A stretch of DNA of 64,000 nt from an uncultured Clostridia bacterium (GCA_947630845.1 CANRJB010000010.1:1-64000), one strand, 5' to 3'. Shown: positions 1 through 10,220, numbered from the stretch's first letter. Translations and numbers: made by a program. The notes: generated by a model not told the origin, from the letters alone.

Positions 1-17
1 ATTACCTCATACCTTTT

Positions 18-48
18 GAGCCGAGTTTAACCTCGGCTCTATTTTTTT
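18..48 (+). terminator. Intrinsic terminator (plus direction) for a gene left of the window
   Basis: GAGCCGAG-tttaac-CTCGGCTC followed by TATTTTTTT. Confidence 0.6.
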
Positions 49-125
49 ACCCACGGGATTGGTTGGCGCTTACGAAGCAATCTCCCATCACGGTGCAAGC
101 CGCAATGGGAGATTGATTTCATTTC

Positions 126-821
126 TTATACGCCGTACTTCGTAGTGGCAACCGGCACACCGGGTCCCATGGTGGAAGTCACCGTGCAGGACTTGAGATA
201 AGTGCCCTTTGCAGCAGCCGGCTTTGCCTTCACAACCGCCTCAAGCAGTGTGGACAGATTCTCGTCCAGCTTCTGTGCGCCGAAGGATGCTTTGCCGATG
301 GGGCAGTGGATGATATTGGTCTTATCAAGACGATACTCGATCTTACCTGCCTTTGCCTCAGTTACAGCCTTGGCAACATCGGGGGTAACAGTACCAGCCT
401 TCGGGTTCGGCATCAGACCTCTCGGACCGAGTACACGACCCAGACGACCAACCAGACCCATCATATCCGGCGATGCAACCACAACGTCGAAATCCATCCA
501 GTTTTCCTTCATGATCCTGTCTACCAGATCCTGTCCGCCGACATAGTCTGCACCGGCAGCCTTTGCTGCGTCATACTTATCTTCCTTGCAGAATACGCAC
601 ACACGCACGTTTTTACCTGTGCCGTTCGGCAGAACGACTGCACCTCTGACCTGCTGGTCAGCATGACGGGAATCAACGCCCAGACGGATGTGTACTTCTA
701 CGGTCTCATCGAACTTTGCCTTTGCGTTCTTGCAGACCAGATCGAGTGCATCTGCGGACTCATAGAGCTTTGCAGGCTCAATTGCCTTACGGCTGTCAAC
801 ATATTTCTTGCCGTGTTTCAT
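126..821 (-). CDS. rplA: 50S ribosomal protein L1
   Basis: [10 protein letters not shown]... [33 protein letters not shown] signature; downstream of L11. Confidence 0.98.
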   Translation of the reverse strand: MKHGKKYVDSRKAIEPAKLYESADALDLVCKNAKAKFDETVEVHIRLGVDSRHADQQVRGAVVLPNGTGKNVRVCVFCKEDKYDAAKAAGADYVGGQDLVDRIMKENWMDFDVVVASPDMMGLVGRLGRVLGPRGLMPNPKAGTVTPDVAKAVTEAKAGKIEYRLDKTNIIHCPIGKASFGAQKLDENLSTLLEAVVKAKPAAAKGTYLKSCTVTSTMGPGVPVATTKYGV

Positions 822-916
822 GATAATTCCTCCTGAATAAGTGGTAGTACCGGTGCGCTCTGCGCAGACCGGTTAGCGGAAAGAGGTTTCCTCCCACCTG
901 ATTTTTTCTGAGGGCT

Positions 917-1342
917 TCAGTCCTCTACAACAACGCCCATCGAACGGGCTGTGCCTGCGATCATGCTCATTGCAGCTTCGATAGAACCGGCATTGAGATC
1001 CTTCATCTTCGTCTCAGCGATCTGCTGGATCTGTGCCTTGGTGATCTTAGCGACCTTAGTTCTGTTCGGCACGCCCGAACCGCTCTGGATGCCGCAAGCC
1101 TTCTTGATGAGGACAGCAGCCGGAGGGGTCTTGGTGATAAATGTGAATGAACGATCGGCATACACTGTGATCACGACCGGGATGATCAGACCGATATCAC
1201 CCTTTGTTCTCTCATTGAAATCCTTTGTGAATGCCATGATATTAACGCCGTGCTGACCGAGAGCAGGACCGACCGGCGGAGCAGGTGTTGCCTTACCTGC
1301 GGGGATTTGCAGCTTGATATAGCCAACTACTTTCTGTGCCAT
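917..1342 (-). CDS. rplK: 50S ribosomal protein L11
   Basis: [43 protein letters not shown] is canonical L11. Confidence 0.98.
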   Translation of the reverse strand: MAQKVVGYIKLQIPAGKATPAPPVGPALGQHGVNIMAFTKDFNERTKGDIGLIIPVVITVYADRSFTFITKTPPAAVLIKKACGIQSGSGVPNRTKVAKITKAQIQQIAETKMKDLNAGSIEAAMSMIAGTARSMGVVVED

Positions 1343-1437
1343 GATATTGCACCTCCATATTTGTGGTAAAGGCGAGCGTCAGGGAAATGACAGCTCTCCC
1401 ACTGTGGGAAGGCGGATGCCTTCGGATGTTTTCTTAC

Positions 1438-1968
1438 TCAGCCATCGAGCCTGACAGCCTGATGCAGTGCGATGGTCGTCGGGGTATCACGTCCGAACAT
1501 ATTGACGAGTACTTCGACCTGACCTGCTTCGAGGTCAATGCTGCGGACGATACCAGTAAAGCCATCAAGGTTTGTCCCCGTCACACGAATGCGGTCGCCG
1601 ATGCTGTAGTCTACCTCGACCACAGGTGCCTTGGATTCAACGCCCATAGCAGCGACCTCTCTGTCGGAGAGGGGAGTAGGTACGGAGCCGGGACCGACAA
1701 AGCCTGTCACACCCCTTGTATTGCGGACGACAGCCCACGAATCGTCGGTATAGATCATTTTTACCAGTACATAGCCCGGGAAGATCTTACGTTCGACTTC
1801 TTTCTGCTTGCCGTCAACGATTTCCGTAACACGTTCGGTCGGAACGGAGATTTCCTGAATGAGGTCATGCAGCTTACGATTCTCCACAACCTTTTCAATA
1901 TTCTGGACTACCTTGTTTTCATATCCGGAATAGGTGTGAACGACATACCATTTTGCCGCCTGCGACAT
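1438..1968 (-). CDS. nusG: Transcription termination/antitermination factor NusG
   Basis: KWYVVHTYSGYENKV N-terminus and KOW region; secE-nusG-rplK order. Confidence 0.97.
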   Translation of the reverse strand: MSQAAKWYVVHTYSGYENKVVQNIEKVVENRKLHDLIQEISVPTERVTEIVDGKQKEVERKIFPGYVLVKMIYTDDSWAVVRNTRGVTGFVGPGSVPTPLSDREVAAMGVESKAPVVEVDYSIGDRIRVTGTNLDGFTGIVRSIDLEAGQVEVLVNMFGRDTPTTIALHQAVRLDG

Positions 1969-1991
1969 AATTCATCCTCCTTATCCGATAT

Positions 1992-2321
1992 TTACTTCTG
2001 ACCCAGACCAATCAGGAACTTCAGAAGCTCAAACAAACCAGTATCGAGCGCACCGATGATGACGCTTCCGGCTACGATGACAGAAAGCACCACGCCGGTA
2101 TTGATCGAAACCGTATGCCATGACGGCCATGTCACGTGCCGGAATTCAACGCCCAGATCGTGAAACCATCTGACGACGGCATTTCCCTTTTTCTTTTCGC
2201 CGTCTTTTTTCTTAGCCTGCTTTGCCTGTTTTTCGGGTTTTGTCTTTTTTGTGCTTTTTTTCGTCTCTTCCGGAGAGGAAGCCTCAGCGGTTTGCGACGC
2301 CTTCTTCTTATCCTTCGCCAT
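1992..2321 (-). CDS. secE: Preprotein translocase subunit SecE, Lys-rich N-terminal extension
   Basis: VRWFHDLGVEFRHVTWPSWHTVSINTGVVLSVIVAGSVIIGALDTGL; position before nusG. Confidence 0.95.
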   Translation of the reverse strand: MAKDKKKASQTAEASSPEETKKSTKKTKPEKQAKQAKKKDGEKKKGNAVVRWFHDLGVEFRHVTWPSWHTVSINTGVVLSVIVAGSVIIGALDTGLFELLKFLIGLGQK

Positions 2322-2336
2322 GCGTCAGCCCTCCGA

Positions 2337-2486
2337 TCACTTCGTTTCCTTATGCAGAGTATGCTTTCTGCAGAACTTGCAATGCTTTTTCATTTCGATC
2401 CGGTCAGGGTCGTTTTTCTTGTTCTTCTTGGTAACATAGTTACGCTGCTTGCACTCTGTGCAGGCAAGAGTCACCTTCACTCTCAT
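2337..2486 (-). CDS. rpmG: 50S ribosomal protein L33
   Basis: Hand-translated 49 aa: [49 protein letters not shown]; absent from the ORF track because of length; two CxxC pairs. Confidence 0.95.
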   Translation of the reverse strand: MRVKVTLACTECKQRNYVTKKNKKNDPDRIEMKKHCKFCRKHTLHKETK

Positions 2487-2804
2487 ATCGGCACCTCCTG
2501 ATTCAGTAATTGTCTGCTCATTTTCATAAAACGGCAGACGCTTTTAGGTTGTTTGCCTCCCTCAGACAGCGGATGGTACAAAGCACAAAAAATACCCCCG
2601 CAAAGAGGTATTTATATTTTACCATATTCTGTCCGGTTTGTCAAGGGTTTTTTCAAAAAAACACGAAATTCATTTTTATACCAAATGCGATTCAGATATG
2701 TGCCATTCTCTGTAATGCCAATCCCTGACAACCTGATAACGATCAGATCGTCAGGGAATTCCTGCTTCTCAGAAAGCTGCATCATTGCCAGAGCCTGCGG
2801 TCAG

Positions 2805-4136
2805 TCATCCGATCGTCTTTCCGGATGCTGCCCACTTTTTCACATAGGCAAGGTCAAATACATTCACGATACCATTTTCATCAATGTCATATATTCTCTT
2901 CTCATTGCTCTGCATGGTACGCTTTCCATGTAAGTAGTCCATCACAAATGCTGCATCTTCCGCACTCCAGACCTTTTTCTGATACCAGCCGATCTTCCAT
3001 CCGCCGTACACCGGATACAGTGCCATGACTTTATCCTCTCCGTCACGCTGTATGATACGGATCTCATCGCCCTTTGCGATATAACCGATCTCTTCGGCAA
3101 GATCCGGTCTGCTGTAGACAGGAAGATACCACTCAGCAGTGATCGTCTCTGTGTAGGTATCCGGATTCGCCGGCAGAAATGTTGAAAACGGGAGAAAGCC
3201 GATCCTGTTTCCCATTTTGGTCGGGTAAATGAATTTACACCATCCGTTGGTGTAGATCTCACGGATGATGCATTCATCCGTCGGAAATACCGATGCTCCG
3301 CTGATCTCCGTTTCCATGTCGGCATAGTACGGCGTATAGTACTCTTCCTCCCATACATGCGTCCGCAGCGGCAGAAAGGGTTCACAAGCCTCATTGATTT
3401 CCGGGAAATGCTCCGGGAAATAGTTGAAATTCACATAGGAGATGTCCAGATCAATAGCACTGCTGCCGTTGCCGTTCAGATCTCCCTTGTCGGAATACTG
3501 CCACATACAGTAGGTGTCGCTGTAATCCTGAATCGTGTAGTCATACGTATAGCGTGCCAGCCAGAGTGGATAACCCTCCGCAGAAATGGCATCACCATCC
3601 AGAAAATTCCGGAACCAGTTCAGATTGGCATACACTGCCGCATTGAATCCTGCCTCCCGGATCATGGCAAGTCCGTCAAGCACATACTTGGTCATGACCT
3701 CCTTGCCGAGCTTCGTCTGTGCATCACTTTCCACATCCAAAAAGACCGGATAGTCAAATTCCTTCCCCTCGATCGTCACCAGAAACTCATTGACCGCTGC
3801 TTCAAAGGATTCCCATGTCGTCGCTCCGCAGTACAGATAAACACCTACACGCAGCCCGACTCTCCGGGCTGCTGCATAATTGGCATCAAATCTGTCGTCC
3901 TCATAATACTCTGTGCCTTCTTTTGCCAGCTTACCGCCACGCATAATGACAAAATCAATATCATTTCCTGCAAGCAGCGTCCAGTCAATGTCCCCATTAT
4001 AAGTGGAGACATCCACACCATGATAAATGACCTCAGCTGCATTGGCAGTGAGCTGCTGCGGCAGTCCGCCGATCGTGGTCAGCAAAAGCACAAATACGGT
4101 CAACACTGCTGCAAGTCGTCTGTTGATTGCCTTCAT
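2805..4136 (-). CDS. GH25 lysozyme-like secreted protein with SH3-like region and C-terminal degenerate dockerin
   Basis: Signal peptide MKAINRRLAAVLTVFVLLL; YHGVDVSTYNGDIDW and DFVIMRGG GH25 signatures; C-terminal DIDENGIVNVFDLAYVKKW calcium-loop motif; start set at 4136 by ATGA overlap with the upstream gene. Confidence 0.9.
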   Translation of the reverse strand: MKAINRRLAAVLTVFVLLLTTIGGLPQQLTANAAEVIYHGVDVSTYNGDIDWTLLAGNDIDFVIMRGGKLAKEGTEYYEDDRFDANYAAARRVGLRVGVYLYCGATTWESFEAAVNEFLVTIEGKEFDYPVFLDVESDAQTKLGKEVMTKYVLDGLAMIREAGFNAAVYANLNWFRNFLDGDAISAEGYPLWLARYTYDYTIQDYSDTYCMWQYSDKGDLNGNGSSAIDLDISYVNFNYFPEHFPEINEACEPFLPLRTHVWEEEYYTPYYADMETEISGASVFPTDECIIREIYTNGWCKFIYPTKMGNRIGFLPFSTFLPANPDTYTETITAEWYLPVYSRPDLAEEIGYIAKGDEIRIIQRDGEDKVMALYPVYGGWKIGWYQKKVWSAEDAAFVMDYLHGKRTMQSNEKRIYDIDENGIVNVFDLAYVKKWAASGKTIG

Positions 4137-5296
4137 GATTCCTCCGTTTCTCTTAATGCCCGTTTCAAGCGGCACAGTCCATCCCTGACACGCTCTGCCG
4201 GACATGCGATATTCATGCGGAGAAACCGCTCTCCGCATCCGTACTGCACCCCGTTTGAAAGATACAATCCCGTTTTCTGCCGGATATCCTCTGCAAGCTC
4301 CCTTGCATCCCTGTGGAGCGATGTGCAGTCCAGCCAGAGCAGATACGTTGCCTCCGACGGGACAAGTCTGATTTCCGGCAGCTCTGCTTCCAGAAAACTG
4401 CGGACAAGCTGCTTGTTCTGATACAGATAGTCACGCAGTGCATCCAGCCATGCAGCCCCCTTCGTGAACGCTGTCACTGCTGCCTGTACCGCAAATGCAT
4501 TCGGCTCGGCAACTTCATCCGTATTCAGGGCACGCCACACCTTGTGCCGCAGATGTTTGTCAGGCACGACCGCAGCCGATGTCTGAATGCCGGCTAAGTT
4601 GAACGCCTTTGTCGGAGCGATGCAGGTGACGCTGTTCTGTCTGCATACCTCTGAAACCGATGCAAATGGCACATACTTCTTCCCCGGATCGGTCAGATCA
4701 CAGTGAATTTCATCCGACAGCACAATGACCCCATGCGCCGCTGCCAATTCCCCGATGCGTGACAATGTGTCTCTGTCCCAGATCTTTCCGACCGGATTAT
4801 GCGGATTACAAAGCAGCATGAGCGTGGTCTGCGGATCGGACAGTCCTTGCTCCAGTCCGTCAAAGTCGATCTCATACGCCGTCCCGTCATACCGAAGCGG
4901 ACACTCCAGCACAGTCCTTCCGTTGTTACGGATGCAGTTGTAAAAGATGTTATACACGGGAGGCATGAGCAGCACTTTTTCCGCAGGCGTGGTGAGCTTG
5001 CGGACACAGCTTGAAATGGTCGGGATGACACCTGCGCTGAAAAGCAATTCCTCCTTCCGGAATGTCACGCCATGCCGTTCCTGCCACCAATTGCTGTATG
5101 CCTGATACCATTCGTCCGGCACGACAGTATAGCCGAATACCCCATGTGCTGCCCGTTCGGAGAGTGCCTCAATGATCTCCGGTGCTGTGCGAAAATCCAT
5201 ATCTGCCACCCACATCGGCAGCTCACCCGGACGGATATCCCATTTCAGCGAATTGCTCCCGCTGCGGTCAACACATTCGTCAAAGTCATAGTTCAT
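4133..5296 (-). CDS. PLP-dependent C-S lyase / aminotransferase (MalY/PatB family)
   Basis: MNYDFDECVDRSGSNSLKWDI, LPMWVADMDFRTAPEI, PLP-lysine region SVTCIAPTKAFNLAGIQTS. Confidence 0.92.
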   Translation of the reverse strand: MNYDFDECVDRSGSNSLKWDIRPGELPMWVADMDFRTAPEIIEALSERAAHGVFGYTVVPDEWYQAYSNWWQERHGVTFRKEELLFSAGVIPTISSCVRKLTTPAEKVLLMPPVYNIFYNCIRNNGRTVLECPLRYDGTAYEIDFDGLEQGLSDPQTTLMLLCNPHNPVGKIWDRDTLSRIGELAAAHGVIVLSDEIHCDLTDPGKKYVPFASVSEVCRQNSVTCIAPTKAFNLAGIQTSAAVVPDKHLRHKVWRALNTDEVAEPNAFAVQAAVTAFTKGAAWLDALRDYLYQNKQLVRSFLEAELPEIRLVPSEATYLLWLDCTSLHRDARELAEDIRQKTGLYLSNGVQYGCGERFLRMNIACPAERVRDGLCRLKRALRETEES

Positions 5297-6138
5297 GCCT
5301 GTACCTCCGTGATGATCTGCGTAGCGGAAGTATCGACCTTATCCGGCTCGAAGATCAGTTCCCCGATGCTCTTGGCACGCAGGATGCCGCCGGACGGATT
5401 TTTGACACTGTCGATATGGGTACGGATGTCTGCATCCACTGTGGAATACTCAAAGGACAATGTCGTATTCAGCAGTCTGCAATTTTTCATTACAAGATCT
5501 TCGATATAACAAAGCCCCTGCAAGCTCTCGATCGTGCAGTTGATAAAGGTCAGGTGTCTGGAATTCCATCCTATATATTCTCCGGAAATAAATGAGTCAG
5601 AAATCGTGACATTCTCCGTATTCCAGAAGGCATCTTTTGTCAGCATCCTTGCGTTGCGGATGGTTGCATTGCGCAGTCCGTCAAAGGCATAGTTGCCGGT
5701 CACTACCAGATCTTCTGCATCCAGCTCAGTACAGTTCATGCCGAAATAATCGCCGTTCACGGTGCAGTCTTTCAGGGTCACATTCGCACAGTTCCAGAGC
5801 GTTTCGGCAGCGTGCTGAAATTGTACATGGTGCAGCGCAAGTCCGTCACACCGCCGGAAACACTTCGGTGCGTCCACCACCAACTGCTCTGCCGTCAGAT
5901 GGTTTGTATACCAGATACCTGCCCTTCCTGTCTCAAAGACAGCACAGTCCTTCAGCCTGATATCCTGACAGTACCAGAGCGGATATTTCCAGCGGAACAT
6001 ACACTGATAAAGCTCGATGTTCCGGCTTTCCTTCAACGGTGATTCCCCGTCCTCAAAGAGTGTATCGTACACAGCAAGATTCTCTGACCTGAACAAAGCC
6101 CGTTCTCCCGTCAGTCGCTGCTGATGAATTTCTGTCAA
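5293..6138 (-). CDS. DUF3737 family right-handed beta-helix protein
   Basis: LTGERALFRSENLAVYDTLFEDGESPLKESRNIELYQCMFRWKYPLWYC; repeated short beta-helix rungs. Confidence 0.85.
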   Translation of the reverse strand: MTEIHQQRLTGERALFRSENLAVYDTLFEDGESPLKESRNIELYQCMFRWKYPLWYCQDIRLKDCAVFETGRAGIWYTNHLTAEQLVVDAPKCFRRCDGLALHHVQFQHAAETLWNCANVTLKDCTVNGDYFGMNCTELDAEDLVVTGNYAFDGLRNATIRNARMLTKDAFWNTENVTISDSFISGEYIGWNSRHLTFINCTIESLQGLCYIEDLVMKNCRLLNTTLSFEYSTVDADIRTHIDSVKNPSGGILRAKSIGELIFEPDKVDTSATQIITEVQA

Positions 6139-6295
6139 TTTGATTACGACCTCCCCGATTCGTTTTTATACCGATCCTTTCCATTCCGACAGACAAAGTC
6201 CATCCGATTTCAGGAATTAGTATTATTATATCATATTTTATTCAGAATGTCAACAAGGCGTGCAGACAGGCAAACTCTCTGCTATGCACAGAAAA

Positions 6296-6331
6296 TTTGC
6301 GACCATCCGATTGCAGACGGATGGTCGCAAA
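6296..6331 (-). terminator. Bidirectional intrinsic terminator
   Basis: TTTGCGACCATCCG-attgcaga-CGGATGGTCGCAAA; 14-bp perfect stem, T tract on the minus strand. Confidence 0.75.
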
Positions 6332-6411
6332 ATAATATGACATTGAAACAGAGGACGACACAGTCACCCTCCCATGAAGCGGCGATATGATCGCCGTTTC
6401 GGGCTATCTTA

Positions 6412-7479
6412 TTAGTTTCCGTTCAGATAACGATAGAATTCAGACTTACTCTGGCACTTCTCCAGTGCTGCCTGTTCGGAAACAATACCACGCTTCACAT
6501 AACGTGCCAGCTCCTGATCAAGGCACATCATGCCGTACTGCTTACCGGACTGAATTGCCGACAGCAGCAGGTGTACCTTATCATCACGAATCATCGCTGC
6601 ACACGCATCCGTAACTGCAAGGATCTCCATGCAGGCTTCACGGCCCTTACCGTCCAGTCTCGGAAGCAGAGTCTGGGAAACGACACCAACGAGGTTGTTT
6701 GCAAGCTGGGTTCTGATCTGTCCCTGCTGATGCTCCGGATATACGTCAATGATACGGTTGATGGTATCAGCAGCAGAAGTGGTATGCAGTGTGGAGAATA
6801 CAAGGTGTCCTGTCTCGGCTGCGGTGATCGCTGCACTGATCGTCTCAAAGTCACGCATCTCACCTACGAGGATAACGTCCGGGTCTTCACGAAGTGCGGC
6901 ACGCAGTGCGGATGCAAAGTCCGGCACATCGTCTCCGACCTCTCTCTGGTTGACCATGCAGAGCTTATGGGAATGCACATACTCGATCGGGTCTTCAACA
7001 GTGATGACATGCGCACTTCTATGCACGTTGATGTAGTCGATCATGCCGGCAAGCGTGGTGGATTTACCTGAACCGGTAGGACCGGTTACGAGTACCATAC
7101 CACGGGGACGCATGGAAAAGTCAGCCAATACAGGCGGCAGATGCAGATCCTCCAGTGTCGGGATATCATTCCGCAGGAGACGGATCGCAATTGCTGTCTT
7201 ACCTCTCTGGAAATAGACATTGACACGGTGACGATAGCCGGCAGTGGTCTGGAACGAGAAGTCGGTGTCCACATGTCTGCGGACGCTTGCCATCTGCTGC
7301 TCATTTGTCATCTGATTGACAATGTCGAGAACAGTCTCTTCATCGAGTTCGGGGTATTTTGTCATCTTACGGAGCGCACCATTCAGACGGACGATGGGGT
7401 TGATGCCGTAAGTAAAATGCAGGTCTGAACAGCCGATCGCACGAGCTTCGTTCAGAATGCGGTTAATTTCAATAGCCAT
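6412..7479 (-). CDS. pilT: Type IV pilus retraction ATPase PilT
   Basis: Walker A GPTGSGKSTTLAGMIDYIN; AIRLLRNDIPTLEDLHLP; RAALREDPDVILVGEMRDFETISAAITAAETGHLVFSTLHT. Confidence 0.96.
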   Translation of the reverse strand: MAIEINRILNEARAIGCSDLHFTYGINPIVRLNGALRKMTKYPELDEETVLDIVNQMTNEQQMASVRRHVDTDFSFQTTAGYRHRVNVYFQRGKTAIAIRLLRNDIPTLEDLHLPPVLADFSMRPRGMVLVTGPTGSGKSTTLAGMIDYINVHRSAHVITVEDPIEYVHSHKLCMVNQREVGDDVPDFASALRAALREDPDVILVGEMRDFETISAAITAAETGHLVFSTLHTTSAADTINRIIDVYPEHQQGQIRTQLANNLVGVVSQTLLPRLDGKGREACMEILAVTDACAAMIRDDKVHLLLSAIQSGKQYGMMCLDQELARYVKRGIVSEQAALEKCQSKSEFYRYLNGN

Positions 7480-7512
7480 TTTGTTTTCCTCCAGACGATG
7501 TGTTTTTCAGCT

Positions 7513-9192
7513 TTATACAGCATAGGTTACACGTACCAGCTCATCCATAGAAGTAACGCCCTGCTGAACCAGCTCGGATACATTATCACGAAGCAGCTTT
7601 GTGCCATTCTTCTTTGCCTGCTCCTCGATTTCCTCCTTGCTGCCGTTACGGGCAACGATCGTGGAAATACCGGAGGTGCAGTGGATGATCTCATGAATTG
7701 CAGTACGTCCCTTATAGCCTGTATTGTTGCATTCTGCACAGCCCTGATGCTCGAATACCGGAATTGGTGTGGAGACATCCTCAAGCTTCATCAGCTTATT
7801 TTCTTCTTCTGTGGACATACGCTGACGCTTGCACTTCGGGCAGAGTACCTTAACCAGACGCTGTGCAATAACACCGATCAAAGAGGTTGCAACCATGTAA
7901 GGTGCAACACCCATGTCAACCAGACGGACAATGGTAGATGCCGCATCATTGGTATGCAGTGTGGACAGTACCAAGTGTCCTGTGATAGCTGCACGGATAC
8001 CGATATCAGCCGTCTCGGAGTCACGCATCTCACCGATCATGACAATATCCGGGTCCTGACGAAGGATGGAACGCAGTGCTGCGGCAAAGGTCATACCAGC
8101 CTTCGCATTTACCTGTACCTGATTGATGCCGTCGATCTGCTTCTCGACCGGGTCTTCGACCGTGATTACATTGACATGCGGCTTTGCAAGTTCACCAAGT
8201 GCGGCGTAAAGTGTGGTGGTCTTACCGGAACCGGTAGGTCCTGTTACAAGGATAACGCCGTGCGGGCACTTGATCATGGATTCAAACAGCTCATAGTTGT
8301 AGTCAGACATACCGAGGTCTGTGATCTTACGCAGAGCGATCTGTCCGGTAGACAGGATTCTGATAACGATCTTCTCACCATTTACCGTCGGAAGAGACGA
8401 TACACGGACATCAAGCACAGTACCATCTACTGTCTGTGTGAAACGACCGTCCTGCGGAATACGCTTTTCTGCGATGTTCATGCCGGAGATCAGCTTCAGA
8501 CGTGTCGTCAGTGCATTATGTACGACATTGGAAACATTCATCAGCTCAACCAGATCGCCGTTGACACGGATACGGATCCTGGTGTAGGTCTTGAACGGCT
8601 CGATATGGATATCGGTTGCATCCGCACGATAGGAGTTTTCAACGATCGTCGTAGCAAGCTTAACGATAGGTGCGCTCTCAACACGATCTCTGGATTCGTC
8701 ATCCTCTGACTCCTCATTACGGAACTGCTGCACGCTTTCGAGTACGCTGTCAACGTTCTCCATGGAGTAAAGCTGACCGATCGCCTTATTGATCGCCGAT
8801 CTGGTCGCAAGTACTGGAATGGTATCCATACCGGTCTGCATCTTGATATCTTCAAGGATGTTAAAGTTGATCGGGTCATCCGTTGCGACCGTCAGACGAC
8901 GTCCCTGAATGTTGATGGCAATGACGGTATGCTTTTTGGCAAGGCTTTCCGGGATCTTACGGACAGCATCCTCATCGATCTCGACATTGCCCAGATCAAC
9001 ATACGGCACACGAAGCTTAGCAGCGAGCGCCTTGGCGAGGCTGACCTCAGAGATAAAGCCAAGCTCTACAACCATTTCACCGAAGCGCTTTGAGCCTTGT
9101 GCTTCCTTCTGCGCAGCGAGTACCTTTTGCAGCTGATCTTCTGTGATCAGTTTCTGTTCCACAAGGTAATCACCAATACGAATGTTTCTCAT
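7513..9192 (-). CDS. pilB: Type IV pilus assembly ATPase PilB/GspE with N-terminal MshEN-like domain
   Basis: GPTGSGKTTTLYAALGEL, tetra-Cys CPKC...CAEC zinc motif, RIGDYLVEQKLITEDQLQKVLAAQ N-terminus. Confidence 0.96.
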   Translation of the reverse strand: MRNIRIGDYLVEQKLITEDQLQKVLAAQKEAQGSKRFGEMVVELGFISEVSLAKALAAKLRVPYVDLGNVEIDEDAVRKIPESLAKKHTVIAINIQGRRLTVATDDPINFNILEDIKMQTGMDTIPVLATRSAINKAIGQLYSMENVDSVLESVQQFRNEESEDDESRDRVESAPIVKLATTIVENSYRADATDIHIEPFKTYTRIRIRVNGDLVELMNVSNVVHNALTTRLKLISGMNIAEKRIPQDGRFTQTVDGTVLDVRVSSLPTVNGEKIVIRILSTGQIALRKITDLGMSDYNYELFESMIKCPHGVILVTGPTGSGKTTTLYAALGELAKPHVNVITVEDPVEKQIDGINQVQVNAKAGMTFAAALRSILRQDPDIVMIGEMRDSETADIGIRAAITGHLVLSTLHTNDAASTIVRLVDMGVAPYMVATSLIGVIAQRLVKVLCPKCKRQRMSTEEENKLMKLEDVSTPIPVFEHQGCAECNNTGYKGRTAIHEIIHCTSGISTIVARNGSKEEIEEQAKKNGTKLLRDNVSELVQQGVTSMDELVRVTYAV

Positions 9193-9225
9193 ACAATAAC
9201 CTCCATACTTTTTTCATATTTCCAC

Positions 9226-9254
9226 TTGTAAAATATGCATGAATATGATATAAT
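9226..9254 (+). promoter_or_regulatory. Sigma-A-like promoter for pilD
   Basis: TTGTAA - 17 nt - TATAAT upstream of the AAGGAGGG ribosome-binding site. Confidence 0.6.
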
Positions 9255-9286
9255 ATATATACAATCGATAAAGGAGGGCATACATA

Positions 9287-10168
9287 ATGCTACACAATGA
9301 ATACATGGACATGCAGTTTTACATCATGTTCTACCCCATCGTTTTTTTCTATGGGATCTGTATCGGCAGCTTTCTGAACGTTGTCATCTACCGCCTGCCT
9401 CGGGGAGAATCCCTCATCAAGCGAGCCTCTCACTGCACCACCTGCGGTGCCAAGATACGGGTCGTGGATATCATTCCGATCGTCAGCTGGCTGATGCTGA
9501 AAGGCAAATGCCATAGCTGCGGTGAAAAAATCTCCCCACGCTACCCGATCGTGGAAGCTCTCAACGGGATTATTTATGTCATTACTTTCACAGTCATGGA
9601 TTTCAACCTGAAATCACTGATCTACTGTCTGTTTTTCTCGGTGCTGATTTGTCTTGGGTTCATTGACTGGGACACAATGGAAATGGATCTGCGGATGTTG
9701 GGACTGATCGTGGTGTTGGCTCTGCCGGTCATTATCCTGCCGATGCTGCCGCAATATTATAATATGCCGGAGTTCCTGCAATATGAGGACGGCGGCTTGT
9801 GGGCGCATCTGATCGGGCTGGTCTGTGTGAGTGTGCCGTTCTTCCTGATCGGAGAGATCAGCGGCATGATCATCCGGAAACGCAACCCTGAATCTGAGAT
9901 CCGCCGTGGCATCGAGCTGGGCGACACCCTCATCATGGCGGCAGGGGGGCTGCTTATCGGATGGAAAGCATGCGTAGTTTCGGCATTTTTTGGTATCATC
10001 ATTGCGGCGGTGATGGGGCTTGTCAGCAAGTTGAAAACCGGCGAATCAAGATTCGCTTTCGGTCCGGCACTTGCGGTGGGGCTGTTCTTCGGGGGACTGT
10101 TCGGGGATGCGATCATGGACTGGTACATCGCCATTCTGACGTATAACCCTTACGAAATGCTTCAATAA
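9287..10168 (+). CDS. pilD: Type IV prepilin peptidase/N-methylase
   Basis: GSFLNVVIYRLPRGES; CTTCGAKI...CHSCGEKIS double CxxC; membrane protein with aspartates in FIDWDTMEMD and ELGDTLIMAAGG. Confidence 0.95.
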   Translation: MLHNEYMDMQFYIMFYPIVFFYGICIGSFLNVVIYRLPRGESLIKRASHCTTCGAKIRVVDIIPIVSWLMLKGKCHSCGEKISPRYPIVEALNGIIYVITFTVMDFNLKSLIYCLFFSVLICLGFIDWDTMEMDLRMLGLIVVLALPVIILPMLPQYYNMPEFLQYEDGGLWAHLIGLVCVSVPFFLIGEISGMIIRKRNPESEIRRGIELGDTLIMAAGGLLIGWKACVVSAFFGIIIAAVMGLVSKLKTGESRFAFGPALAVGLFFGGLFGDAIMDWYIAILTYNPYEMLQ

Positions 10169-10220
10169 CAGCACGGCAGCCGGGAGAGCAATCTTCCGAC
10201 TGCCGCTTTTTGTGCTGTTA
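10165..10220. terminator. Bidirectional terminator between convergent pilD and minor pilin gene
   Basis: Nested palindrome TAACAGCAC...GTGCTGTTA with inner GGCAG...CTGCC and T/A tracts; includes both stop codons. Confidence 0.7.

Noticed and set aside
1-125. L10 (rplJ) leader downstream of rplA
   Set aside because: The hairpin at 18-48 reads as a plus-strand terminator and the conserved L10-leader core was not found within the visible bases.
7498-8709. 403-aa plus ORF opposite pilB
   Set aside because: Antisense shadow; no domain.
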